In this document: positions 1-7,347 of the stretch, one piece after another
How the letters are laid out: each line of letters starts with the position of its first letter
Position numbering within the stretch: the first letter of the stretch is position 1
Assembly (NCBI RefSeq): GCF_002283365.1
Contig: NZ_MQWD01000010.1
Span: 30,506-94,505, forward strand
Reading direction: 5' to 3'
Origin: Rubrivirga marina
Lineage (GTDB): Bacteria; Bacteroidota; Rhodothermia; Rhodothermales; Rubricoccaceae
Length of the DNA stretch: 64,000 nt
Program-made: the position numbers and the translations under genes
The notes under the pieces: generated by a model
Databases searched by the model: none
Told to the model about the DNA's origin: nothing
Seen by the model: the letters and a program-made list of their open reading frames with translations, nothing else

Positions 1-72
1 TGGTCGCTCGCCGTGTTCGGCCCCCCGCTCCCCGACGTGCCGCCGCTCCCCGTCCGATCACCCGCCCACTGA
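1..72 (+). CDS. C-terminal end of a gene entering from the left
   Basis: An open frame runs in from base 1 and ends at TGA 70-72, leaving 23 visible codons rich in Pro and Leu. It stops 8 bp before the next ATG, as neighbouring genes here typically do. Too little is visible to name a family, and the frame could be open by chance in such GC-rich sequence. Confidence 0.35.
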   Translation, partial: WSLAVFGPPLPDVPPLPVRSPAH

Positions 73-80
73 CCCGACTG

Positions 81-617
81 ATGGCGACCTACGACATCCG
101 ACTCGTCTACGAGGCCGGCCCCGACCCCGTCACGCGCGAGCCGCTCGGCCGAGACGATGAAGTCGTCACGGTTGCCGCAGACTCCCCTTGGGAGGCCCGC
201 TCCCGCGCTTTGGCGTCCGCCACCACCCGCGCGATGGGCCGCGTCGTCAGGGCTTACGACCTCGCCACCGGTGAAGAGGTCAGGCCGCCGCTCTCCGAGG
301 GGTTCCGGCCCGGGCGGTTCCGCGTGGACGGCCTCGACGGGACCTACGATGGCTTCACTCGCGGCGAGACGTGGAACGGGTTTGCCGTCCCCTACTTCCC
401 CCTCGCCGAAGCCCGCCGCATCGCGGCCGACTTCGCCGCGCAGCCTCCGAACCCGGACGGCCAGCCCATCGGCGAGTACGACGCCGACCGAGACGTCGTC
501 CGGCTGCGGGATCCTTCGTCGGACGACTGGGACGAGACGCCGCGCGTCGAGATCGACGGCCGTTCGCTCTACCCCGTTGGCGCCCACCTCTGGACGTGGG
601 AGGAGGCGGAGCGGTGA
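81..617 (+). CDS. hypothetical protein, 178 aa
   Basis: Acidic soluble protein with no signal peptide or membrane segment. I do not recognise the family. Its frame has the Asp/Glu/Ala-rich composition of real genes here, while the overlapping frames give the Arg/Pro/Ser-rich products typical of shadows. Its TGA (615-617) overlaps the GTG start of the downstream Vsr gene by 3 nt, so the two are probably co-transcribed and translationally coupled. Residues 87-110 (TYDGFTRGETWNGFAVPYF region) look like a small beta-rich fold found in uncharacterised proteins of mobile DNA. Given its place beside a repair nuclease and a methyltransferase, an accessory role in the island is possible but not shown. 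Confidence 0.72.
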   Translation: MATYDIRLVYEAGPDPVTREPLGRDDEVVTVAADSPWEARSRALASATTRAMGRVVRAYDLATGEEVRPPLSEGFRPGRFRVDGLDGTYDGFTRGETWNGFAVPYFPLAEARRIAADFAAQPPNPDGQPIGEYDADRDVVRLRDPSSDDWDETPRVEIDGRSLYPVGAHLWTWEEAER

Positions 618-1045
618 CCGGGCCGAACGCTGGGGACCGTGACGACGAAGCACCGTCGGAGACCACGCGGCGGCGGATGTCCCGCGTCGGGTCGAAGGAC
701 ACGGGACCCGAGATGCGCGTCCGCCAGACGGCCCACGCCCTCGGCTACCGCTACCGGCTTCACGCGCGGGACCTCCCCGGCTCGCCGGACCTCGTCTTCC
801 GAGGCCGGAGGAAGGTGATCTTCGTCCACGGCTGCTACTGGCACCGCCACCCGGGGTGCAAGCGGGCCTCGATGCCCTCGACGCGGCGTGAATACTGGCA
901 GGCCAAGTTCGACCGGAACGTCGCGCGCGACGCCGACGCCGAGACCGCCCTGCGAGAGGCTGGTTGGGACGTCCTCGTCGTGTGGGAATGCGAGACGAAA
1001 GACTCCCATGGGCTCAAGGACCGGCTCAGGCGGTTCCTCGGATAG
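614..1045 (+). CDS. vsr: very short patch repair (Vsr-type) endonuclease
   Basis: Vsr enzymes nick beside T:G mismatches made when 5-methylcytosine deaminates, starting repair back to C:G. The 143-aa product matches the family length and carries its hallmarks: MSRVGSKDTGPEMRVR near residues 22-37, the catalytic Asp in LPGSPDLVF (D59), the FVHGCYWHRHPGC zinc/active-site segment (residues 70-82), and the C-terminal DVLVVWECE strand. I chose the GTG at 614, which overlaps the upstream stop, because it lies about 20 codons before the conserved start of the domain. The gene converges on and overlaps the HNH gene (1026-1748, minus) by 20 bp and sits beside a C5 methyltransferase, the enzyme whose product makes Vsr necessary. 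Confidence 0.93.
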   Translation: MTGPNAGDRDDEAPSETTRRRMSRVGSKDTGPEMRVRQTAHALGYRYRLHARDLPGSPDLVFRGRRKVIFVHGCYWHRHPGCKRASMPSTRREYWQAKFDRNVARDADAETALREAGWDVLVVWECETKDSHGLKDRLRRFLG

Positions 1046-1748
1046 CCTCGATCAAGGTCCGAAGGTCGGCCACCGCCATCATCGGTCGGCTCCTGTGGAT
1101 CATCCGGTGGCAGTTCGCACAAAGAAGTGCGAGGTCACGGAGACGCGTCGCGCCGCCTCCGGGCCGGAGCGACGACACGGGTACGGTGTGGTGGCATTCG
1201 ATGAAGCCGTCTCCGAGCTCTCCGTACGTCGCAGAGAAGTCGAAGCCGCACGTCTCGCATGTCAGACGCCCTTGCTCTGCCATGGCTCTCTTCTTCCTAC
1301 GGACGGCTCCTGCGTTCCGTTCACGCGTCCGATGCAGCCTCGTGAGCAAGCGGCCCTCGGCGAACTCCTCCATGTCCTCTCCCAGATCCAGCGCGTCGCT
1401 TCCGACGAGCGATCGGATGGCGTCCGCTGCGTTCCCGATCGCGTCGGGATCCCCGCCGAAGTCGTCCCACACCTCGCGCTCGACGCGGCCCCCGCGTGGC
1501 AAGCCGCTCCCGACGTGCTCCGGGTCGACGGCCAACAAGTTGCCGAGCTTCATCGACACGCTCGTCGGGTTCCTGAACGTCGCCAGACGGTCGCTTGGGG
1601 CGTGGAGGGGCAATCGCCCCAAGAGGTCACTCAGCGCGACCACCTCCGGATCCGTCGCGGGGAGCTGGCGGCGCCCAGCCGCGAAGTAGAGGTCGAGGGC
1701 GAGGATGACCTCGTCGCGGCTCCAGTTCGGGTTGCGCGTCGTGCCCAC
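1026..1748 (-). CDS. HNH endonuclease, probable restriction partner of the C5 methyltransferase
   Basis: The 240-aa protein has a C-terminal HNH nuclease domain with a zinc-binding frame C164-E-T-C167 and C210-A-N-C213, the catalytic ECHH (185-187) and CANCHRMIH. The N-terminal ~110 residues begin with NWSRDEVILALDLYF, a helical segment common in HNH restriction proteins of the McrA-like group. It follows the methyltransferase gene (ends 1754) by 5 bp on the same strand, the usual layout of a compact type II or methyl-directed system. Whether it cuts unmethylated DNA (type II) or methylated DNA (type IV) cannot be read from sequence; the adjacent methyltransferase favours type II. Confidence 0.85.
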   Translation of the reverse strand: MGTTRNPNWSRDEVILALDLYFAAGRRQLPATDPEVVALSDLLGRLPLHAPSDRLATFRNPTSVSMKLGNLLAVDPEHVGSGLPRGGRVEREVWDDFGGDPDAIGNAADAIRSLVGSDALDLGEDMEEFAEGRLLTRLHRTRERNAGAVRRKKRAMAEQGRLTCETCGFDFSATYGELGDGFIECHHTVPVSSLRPGGGATRLRDLALLCANCHRMIHRSRPMMAVADLRTLIEAIRGTA

Positions 1749-1753
1749 GGCCC

Positions 1754-3082
1754 TCAGAGCCGTTTCACCGCCCGGCGGTGTCGGGGGTCCGCCGCTGGGA
1801 GGAGCTCGTCGTCGGAGATGGCCTCGGGACTGTCGAGGAGCCTAGCCAGGACCCGCCCGTGCAACCCGGTGAAGAGGGGGGGGACGGCCTCGCCGATCAT
1901 GGTGCGGACCGTTCCCAGTCCGCGACGGACGGCCTCGCCCCATTGAAACGAATCGGGGAACGTCTGAAGCTTCTGGCACTCGTACGGGCTGAGGACGCGG
2001 GGCTCCCGGTGGTGGAGCGTCACGTCGCTCCCGACGCGTCCCGACGCGGTCGTTACCGTCGAGGCCGGCGCGTCGGCGCGCATCCGGCGGTAGCTCGAGT
2101 TTCGAAACCCCTTTACGAGCCGGGGAGCGCCGTCCGTGACGACGACGGGGCGGAGGAGCGGCTCCCCGCACGTCGGGCACGTGGCCTCATCCTCACCCAC
2201 GCTGAGGTTCTCGCACCCCGCCTCGCAGCACCGGTTCTCCCACGCGCTACCGCCTTGGTCAGGAGGGATCGAGTCGACCATCGCGAACTGGCGCTCTGAC
2301 CACACGGGCACGGCGTGGAGTCCCCCGAACCCATCCGCACGTGCCGCGTCCGGGCTCCCGGCGCTGAGCGGCGGGACGCCCGCGAGAGCCTCCGCGACCG
2401 TCACGCGTTCGCCGCCGTAGTCCGGCGCACAACGGGGGAGGGGGTACGGCGTCAGGCCGCGCGCCTCGAGCACGGAGAACGCCGGGAGGTCGCGCCGGAC
2501 GAACGTGGTGAACGCCCGTCGCCGCGACTGAGGAACGCCGAAGTCGGCCAGATCCACGACGACGGGATACGCCTCGTACCCGAGCGCGTCGAGCTTGTCC
2601 GTGAGATACCGCGCGGCCGTGACCGCCGCGGCCGTCTCCGGGTGGCGGACCTTCCGAGTCAGGAACTGGGGCACGTTCTCCACCACGACGAACTGAGGGC
2701 GCGACTCCGCGACCACGTCGGCGATCACCGTGACGAGCAGGTTCCTCTCGTCCTTGGAACCCGCGTCTGGGTCGTCCCCTCTCCCGAGGTCGTTCCGGGC
2801 CGCGCTCATACCTTGGCATGGGGGGCACGCGGTCAACAGCGCGAGGGGGGCGCTCTCGGCCGTGCTCCTCCGCCGCGCGTCTAGCCTCGTGAGGACGTCC
2901 CGCCACGTCTCGCGGAGATCCCCTTCTATGGTGTCCGCCTGTGGGTGGTTGAGGTGGCACACGGCGAGCCGGTCCGGCTCCAGCTCCGCCATGACCTCGA
3001 AGCGAAACCCGGCCTCCACGTAGCCCAGGTCCCCTGCGCCGCAGTTCGAGAACAAGCTGGCGGACCTCTTGGGCACCGTCAC
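1754..3082 (-). CDS. DNA (cytosine-5-)-methyltransferase
   Basis: All core C5-methylase motifs are present in order: SAM-binding motif I (SLFSNCGAGDLGYVEAGF, residues 9-26), the catalytic PCQ (TACPPCQGMS, 84-93, nucleophile C89), ENV (E135-V137), QSRRR (185-189), and motifs IX-X near the C terminus (SSYRRMRADAPASTV, LSPYECQKLQTFPD). The target-recognition region (about 200-330) contains a Cys cluster (C285, C286, C290, C302, C305) resembling a zinc ribbon, an uncommon insertion. The start is GTG at 3082, overlapping the TGA of a small upstream frame. With the HNH gene 5 bp downstream and Vsr beyond it, this forms a restriction-modification plus mismatch-repair cluster. Confidence 0.95.
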   Translation of the reverse strand: MTVPKRSASLFSNCGAGDLGYVEAGFRFEVMAELEPDRLAVCHLNHPQADTIEGDLRETWRDVLTRLDARRRSTAESAPLALLTACPPCQGMSAARNDLGRGDDPDAGSKDERNLLVTVIADVVAESRPQFVVVENVPQFLTRKVRHPETAAAVTAARYLTDKLDALGYEAYPVVVDLADFGVPQSRRRAFTTFVRRDLPAFSVLEARGLTPYPLPRCAPDYGGERVTVAEALAGVPPLSAGSPDAARADGFGGLHAVPVWSERQFAMVDSIPPDQGGSAWENRCCEAGCENLSVGEDEATCPTCGEPLLRPVVVTDGAPRLVKGFRNSSYRRMRADAPASTVTTASGRVGSDVTLHHREPRVLSPYECQKLQTFPDSFQWGEAVRRGLGTVRTMIGEAVPPLFTGLHGRVLARLLDSPEAISDDELLPAADPRHRRAVKRL

Positions 3083-3336
3083 GACCAGAGGGAAGAAACG
3101 GACGCCACAGAGTCATCCGGCTCCAGGGGGAGCTCTTTGGTGACCCTCTCTGCCATCCGGCCTTGGGCTGCGAGTAGCTCGACCGTGCCGGTCCGGATCT
3201 CGGCATCCCCGACCTTCACGCCCTTGACTTTCGAATATGTGGGCGTCGGTGGAGGCATGAGCAGAGGCAGAACGGGGAGGCGCAAGCTAGCCATTGAGTG
3301 TGTCCCAGGCTGCCGGCGAGAGGGAGGGGAGCCCAT
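3079..3336 (-). CDS. small ORF translationally coupled to the methyltransferase
   Basis: An 85-codon frame, or 71 codons from the internal ATG at 3294, ends with TGA overlapping the GTG start of the methyltransferase (GTGA). The middle (VKVGDAEIRTGTVELLAAQG) reads like a folded protein with balanced charge rather than a shadow. No family is recognised. It could be a leader needed to open the methyltransferase start, or a small controller. No ribosome-binding site supports any of the ATGs, so existence and start are both uncertain. Confidence 0.35.
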   Translation of the reverse strand: MGSPPSRRQPGTHSMASLRLPVLPLLMPPPTPTYSKVKGVKVGDAEIRTGTVELLAAQGRMAERVTKELPLEPDDSVASVSSLWS

Positions 3337-3450
3337 GTGAAGCGAAGAGCCGCCAGTCAGGTCCGGCCTTCCGGACGATCCTGTTCCATTGCTTGTTACA
3401 GCCCAGAAGCCCTTCAGCGCCAGGGCAAGGTAGTTGACTCAATAGAACGA

Positions 3451-3480
3451 GTTGACAAATATTGTCAACTAGGCTAATTT
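3451..3480 (+). promoter_or_regulatory. palindromic operator overlapping a promoter of the AbiE-like pair
   Basis: GTTGACAA (3451-3458) and TTGTCAAC (3462-3469) are perfect inverted arms around ATA, in an unusually AT-rich patch. TTGACA (3452-3457) sits 17 bp before TAATTT (3475-3480), a plausible -35/-10 pair lying directly on the palindrome. The -10 ends only 6 bp before the ATG at 3487, so the message may be nearly leaderless. The downstream gene has a winged-helix-like domain, so autoregulation at this site is the simple reading. Confidence 0.6.
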
Positions 3481-3486
3481 GGTCAA

Positions 3487-4575
3487 ATGCCAACCGATCC
3501 CACCGGACTCGAGACCGAGATGCGGGCCGCCGTCGACGTGCCCCGCTGGCTCCACGACTGGACCGGCCTCGACATCCACGTCGAGGAGGAGGCCGAGAGG
3601 GGAGGGGCCCGGGTTGACCTCGCGGGCACGCTCGGGGGGGCCCCGTTCGTCGTTGAGGTCAAGGCCGAGGGGGGCGTCGCCGCCGTCCAGCGCGCCATCG
3701 ACGGCCTCCAGGCCGTCGGCGACGCGGCCCGCATCGTCGTCGTCCCGTTCATGTCGCCCGCCGGGCGCGAGCGGTGCGAGGCCGCGGGGGTCTCCTGGAT
3801 CGACCTCTCGGGCAACGCCCAGCTCCGCGTCCAGCGCGGCGACCTCCGCGTCGCCGTCCACGTCGAGGGCAAGCCCGACGCGTTCCGCGGCCCCGGGCGC
3901 CCCCGCAACGCGTTCGCCCCCAAGGCCGCCCGCGTCGTCCGCCTGCTCCTCGCCGACCCCACACGCCGGCTCACCCAGGCCGAGATCGCCGAGGCCACCG
4001 ACCTCGGGCCGGGCTACGTGAGCCGGATCGTCCGGCACCTCGAGGACGAGCGGCTCCTCGACCGCGACGACGCCCGCGCCGTCGGGCCCCCCGACCCCGG
4101 CCTCCTCCTCGACGCCTGGGCCGACGCCGACGCCTTCCGCCACGAGGTCCTCGGCGGCCACGTCCCCGGCCGCACGGGCGAGGAGCGCGCCCGTCGGCTC
4201 CAGGACGCCCTCGCGGACCACGGGCTCCGCCACGCCTTCACCGGCCTCGCCGCCGCCTGGGCCTACACCCACGCCGCCGCCTTCCGGTCCGTCGCGTGCT
4301 ACGTCGCCGGCGACGCCGCCGCGCGCGCCCGCGCCCTCGCCGACGCCGGGTTCCGCGCCGACACGGCCGCCCCGAACGCCCGCGTCCTCCTGCCCGCCGA
4401 CGAGGGCGTCTTCGACGGGGCCCGCGCGGCCTCCGGCCTCGAGTGCGTCTCGCCGGTCCAGGCCGTCGTCGACCTCGCGCACGAGCCGGAGCGGGCCGCC
4501 GAGTTCCGCGAGGCGCTCCGCGAGCGGGCGCTCGCCGGATCCCCAGCGGACCACGACACGACCGCCGCCGACTGA
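3487..4575 (+). CDS. AbiEi-like antitoxin with winged helix and nuclease-like N-terminal domain
   Basis: The 362-aa protein has three parts. Residues ~20-110 resemble a PD-(D/E)XK fold (ARVDLAGTLGGAPFVVEVKAEGG region with Asp and E-x-K). Residues ~138-200 are a winged helix-turn-helix (RLTQAEIAEATDLGPGYVSR then RIVRHLEDERLL). The C-terminal half resembles the AbiEi antitoxin C-domain. The next gene, an AbiEii-like nucleotidyltransferase, begins at the last base of this stop (TGATG). In type IV AbiE systems the antitoxin represses its own promoter through its winged helix and counteracts the toxin; a palindrome covers the promoter here. The nuclease-like N terminus goes beyond classical AbiEi and may have degenerated to a structural role. 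Confidence 0.75.
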   Translation: MPTDPTGLETEMRAAVDVPRWLHDWTGLDIHVEEEAERGGARVDLAGTLGGAPFVVEVKAEGGVAAVQRAIDGLQAVGDAARIVVVPFMSPAGRERCEAAGVSWIDLSGNAQLRVQRGDLRVAVHVEGKPDAFRGPGRPRNAFAPKAARVVRLLLADPTRRLTQAEIAEATDLGPGYVSRIVRHLEDERLLDRDDARAVGPPDPGLLLDAWADADAFRHEVLGGHVPGRTGEERARRLQDALADHGLRHAFTGLAAAWAYTHAAAFRSVACYVAGDAAARARALADAGFRADTAAPNARVLLPADEGVFDGARAASGLECVSPVQAVVDLAHEPERAAEFREALRERALAGSPADHDTTAAD

Positions 4576-5435
4576 TGGCCGACCCCAAGCCGCTCTACGC
4601 CACCGACTACTCGCCCGAACAGGTCGACCGGACCGTCCGGGCGCTCCTCCAGGTCGCCGTCGCCCTCGGCGACGACCTCCCCCACGTCGTCCTCGTCGGT
4701 GGCCTCGTCCCGCTCTTCCTCGTCGACCAGGCCGAGGCGGCCACGCGCGACGAGGCCCACGTCGGCTCGGCGGACGTCGACGTCGCCCTCCACTTCGCGC
4801 TCCTCGACGAGGACCGCTACGACGCCCTCGCCGGGCGCCTCGCCGCGAGCCGGTTCGAGCCCGACGAGAACGCCCGGGGCAACCCCACCCCCCAGCGGTG
4901 GAGGTACGGGCCGGCCCCCTCCGTCAAGGTCGACTTCCTCATCGACGAGACCGAGACCGACGACGGAACCTGGGACCGCGTCCTCCACCTGGGCGAGGGC
5001 CTCGCCGCCGTCCGCGCGCTCGGGCTGGCGCTCGCCTTCGACGACGCCGTCGAGCACGAGCTGGACGGCGACACCCTCGACGGCGCCCACGCCCGACGCA
5101 CGATCCGCGTCTGCGGCCCCGGCGCGTTCGTCGTCCTCAAGGCGCTCGCGTTCCGGAACCGGGCCGCGCGGAAGGACGCGTACGACCTCGCCTACGTCCT
5201 CCGGAACGTCGGGGGCGGGCCCGAGGGCGTCGCCGACCACTTGGCGCCGTTCCGGGACCACCCCGCCGTGCAGCGCGCCGTCCGAGTGCTCCAGGAGGAC
5301 TTCGGGTCGGAGCGGGAGACCGGTCCCCGCGCGGCGTCGGCCTTCCTCTACGCCGAACGGATCGACCCGGACTACGTCGCGGGCGTCGCGGGCTCGGTCC
5401 AGATCGTCCTCCGGCGACTCCAGGCCACCGGCTGA
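4575..5435 (+). CDS. AbiEii/AbiGii-type nucleotidyltransferase (probable toxin)
   Basis: The 286-aa protein has a polymerase-beta-like nucleotidyltransferase core: VVLVGGLVPLFLVD (about 38-51) followed by HVGSADVDVALHF, matching the GG...[GS]xDxD metal-binding pattern, and PSVKVDFLID as the third acidic strand. The C-terminal helical part (FVVLKALAFRNRAARKDAYDL) matches the K..A...R..KD.YDL segment of AbiEii and other minimal nucleotidyltransferase toxins. AbiEii-type toxins modify RNA such as tRNA and cause growth arrest after phage infection. The overlap with the upstream antitoxin gene supports stoichiometric coupling. The target is unknown. Confidence 0.8.
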   Translation: MADPKPLYATDYSPEQVDRTVRALLQVAVALGDDLPHVVLVGGLVPLFLVDQAEAATRDEAHVGSADVDVALHFALLDEDRYDALAGRLAASRFEPDENARGNPTPQRWRYGPAPSVKVDFLIDETETDDGTWDRVLHLGEGLAAVRALGLALAFDDAVEHELDGDTLDGAHARRTIRVCGPGAFVVLKALAFRNRAARKDAYDLAYVLRNVGGGPEGVADHLAPFRDHPAVQRAVRVLQEDFGSERETGPRAASAFLYAERIDPDYVAGVAGSVQIVLRRLQATG

Positions 5436-5512
5436 CCAGCACTTACTGGCGCCTCACCGATTGCGTCACCAGCAGCGACCACCCTAGAGCCCGCTCGCGC
5501 TGACCTCGATCC

Positions 5513-7225
5513 ATGCCTCGGCACCGCTACAGAACCTCGGACACGATCGGGAAGATCGGTGCGGCCGCCTTCCGAAGCTGGGCGGAGGCCGTCGGGCTCG
5601 TCGTCAACGAGTCGGCCGACGACCAGGCTGGGTGGGACTTCATCGTCGAGTCCAATCCCGAGGCGGCCCACGAGCCGCCAGCGGACCCCTTCGGGCATGC
5701 CGACTCCTTCCCGGTCCGCGCCCGAGTGCAGGTCAAGGCCACCGACAAACGGGACGGGGCCATCGACATGAAGTTGAGCAACTGGGTCCGGCTTGTCGAG
5801 TCGCCCGACCCGGCGTTCGTCTTCGTCGCCGAGCTCGACGGCAAGGACATCCCCCAACGGGCGTGGCTCTACCACGTCGGCGAGGACGACTGGCGCGACA
5901 TCGAGCGGCGGAAGTGGGAGAACGAGACGGGGCACGGCAAGAAGGCGAAGCGCCCGCTCCACAAACTGTCCCGGCGACTCCGGTACGGCGCACACGATGC
6001 GCTCCCGTCCCTGGACGGTTGTGCCCTCCTCGACGCGATGGCCGACGCCGTCGGACCGTCGCCCTCCGAGTACGCATCGCGCAAAATGACCGTAGTCCGC
6101 GAGGCGGGGTACGAGCGAGGCAACGCGACGGTCCGCCTCCGGATCGGCGGTGACGCTCCCCCGGACGTCACGCTCGCGGAGGCCCAACTCGGTCTGCGGC
6201 CCCGCGTCCGTGTTCGCGACGTCCACGTCGCGCCCATGCGTTTCGGCGTCACCCACGAGGGCCGTGTCCACGTCGTCGGAGACGCCGAGCTGTTTGTGCA
6301 GACGGCCGCGCCCGGGGTGCCTGTGGAGGTCGAGTTGGAGGCTAGCGGCGACGTCGCCCGCGTCCCGGCCACGCTGCACGTGCCCCACGCCTTCACTCAC
6401 CGACTGGCGTCCGGTCAGGACCCCGAGGGGCTGAGCCTCCGAGCCCGGTCGCCCGAACTCGACCTCGTCGTCCGGTTCGGACGGGCGTCGTCGCTCAACT
6501 TGAGTTCCCCGGCATCGGATCACCCCACCCCTCTCCGCTCTCTCCTCGTCCTCTCGCGGGCGACCCGGGTAATGGGCTCGGCGGCCCGGAACGGCGTCCC
6601 GCTCGACATTCGGGTCGTGGGTCCGGACGGGGTCGCACTCAAGCTGAAGCAGGATCCAGTCCCTCCCAGTGAGGGCGGCATCAACATCGATGACTTTCCA
6701 CCCGACTGGCTCCTCGACGGCGTCGAGGACGCGTGGCACGTCGCCCGTGTGTTCGAAGCGGAGAACGAGGTGGTGACCACGATCGACGAGATTGCCGAGA
6801 GCGCCCTCGGTCTCTCGCAACTCCGGTCCTTCGCCGACGGGAGCGCCGACGGGGCGTACCGTTTTGAGTGGGAACCCGGTGCCGAAGGCGAAGGACCGCA
6901 GCGTTTGACCGAGCTGTCCGAGGCCGTCATCGTGGCCTACCACGCGGCGCTGGGGGCGACTCGCTTCAGCGTCGCGGCCCACCTCGGGGGCTCTTTGGAG
7001 TTCGAACACCCCTGTGCCTACTCGGTCCATTTCGGCTCGGTCGACCACCAGGTGCTGCGAGCGACCAAGATGGCCGCGCCCCCGCCGGATCTGGCGGCCC
7101 TCGCAAACCGGTCGTGCCAGAAGCTTGGGAAGGTCGCCCTCCTGTGCCTCCTCGTCGAAGACCAGATGCGTATGCTGCTCCCCGGTCCGAGCGGTGAGCT
7201 CCCACCACCCGCTGGCCAGGACTAG
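5513..7225 (+). CDS. DUF4365-like PD-(D/E)XK domain protein, putative defence nuclease
   Basis: The first ~140 residues of this 570-aa protein resemble DUF4365-type nuclease-like domains: IGKIGAAAFRSWAEAVGL helix, then GWDF (D42) and VQVKATD (Q73, K75), the D...QxK signature of PD-(D/E)XK enzymes. The rest (150-570) is unrecognised beta-rich sequence with no membrane segment. The gene is alone on the plus strand between the AbiE-like pair and the minus-strand cassette array, and its stop overlaps the decayed recombinase-tail repeat at 7222-7321. A sensor or effector role in phage defence is inferred from the domain and the neighbourhood only. Confidence 0.7.
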   Translation: MPRHRYRTSDTIGKIGAAAFRSWAEAVGLVVNESADDQAGWDFIVESNPEAAHEPPADPFGHADSFPVRARVQVKATDKRDGAIDMKLSNWVRLVESPDPAFVFVAELDGKDIPQRAWLYHVGEDDWRDIERRKWENETGHGKKAKRPLHKLSRRLRYGAHDALPSLDGCALLDAMADAVGPSPSEYASRKMTVVREAGYERGNATVRLRIGGDAPPDVTLAEAQLGLRPRVRVRDVHVAPMRFGVTHEGRVHVVGDAELFVQTAAPGVPVEVELEASGDVARVPATLHVPHAFTHRLASGQDPEGLSLRARSPELDLVVRFGRASSLNLSSPASDHPTPLRSLLVLSRATRVMGSAARNGVPLDIRVVGPDGVALKLKQDPVPPSEGGINIDDFPPDWLLDGVEDAWHVARVFEAENEVVTTIDEIAESALGLSQLRSFADGSADGAYRFEWEPGAEGEGPQRLTELSEAVIVAYHAALGATRFSVAAHLGGSLEFEHPCAYSVHFGSVDHQVLRATKMAAPPPDLAALANRSCQKLGKVALLCLLVEDQMRMLLPGPSGELPPPAGQD

Positions 7226-7321
7226 AGGGCACCTCCCTCGGAGCCATCCTCGTCGAAGAGCCATCACTCGCGGACGTACTCGGCGAGCATGGCGGCCGAC
7301 TTGTGCCACGCGCTACTGGAT
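7222..7321 (-). repeat. recombinase 3'-end repeat, copy A (decayed)
   Basis: Read on the minus strand this 100-bp segment matches the last 102 bp of the recombinase gene at 17994-18095. It shares an uninterrupted 33-bp block coding SAAMLAEYVRE, but has a 2-bp deletion, an early stop after VRE and a scrambled end. It lies 27 bp beyond the stop of the 1766-aa gene and marks the left edge of the cassette array. Confidence 0.8.
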
Positions 7322-7347
7322 AAAACGCACGGACCGCCCCAGCATCC

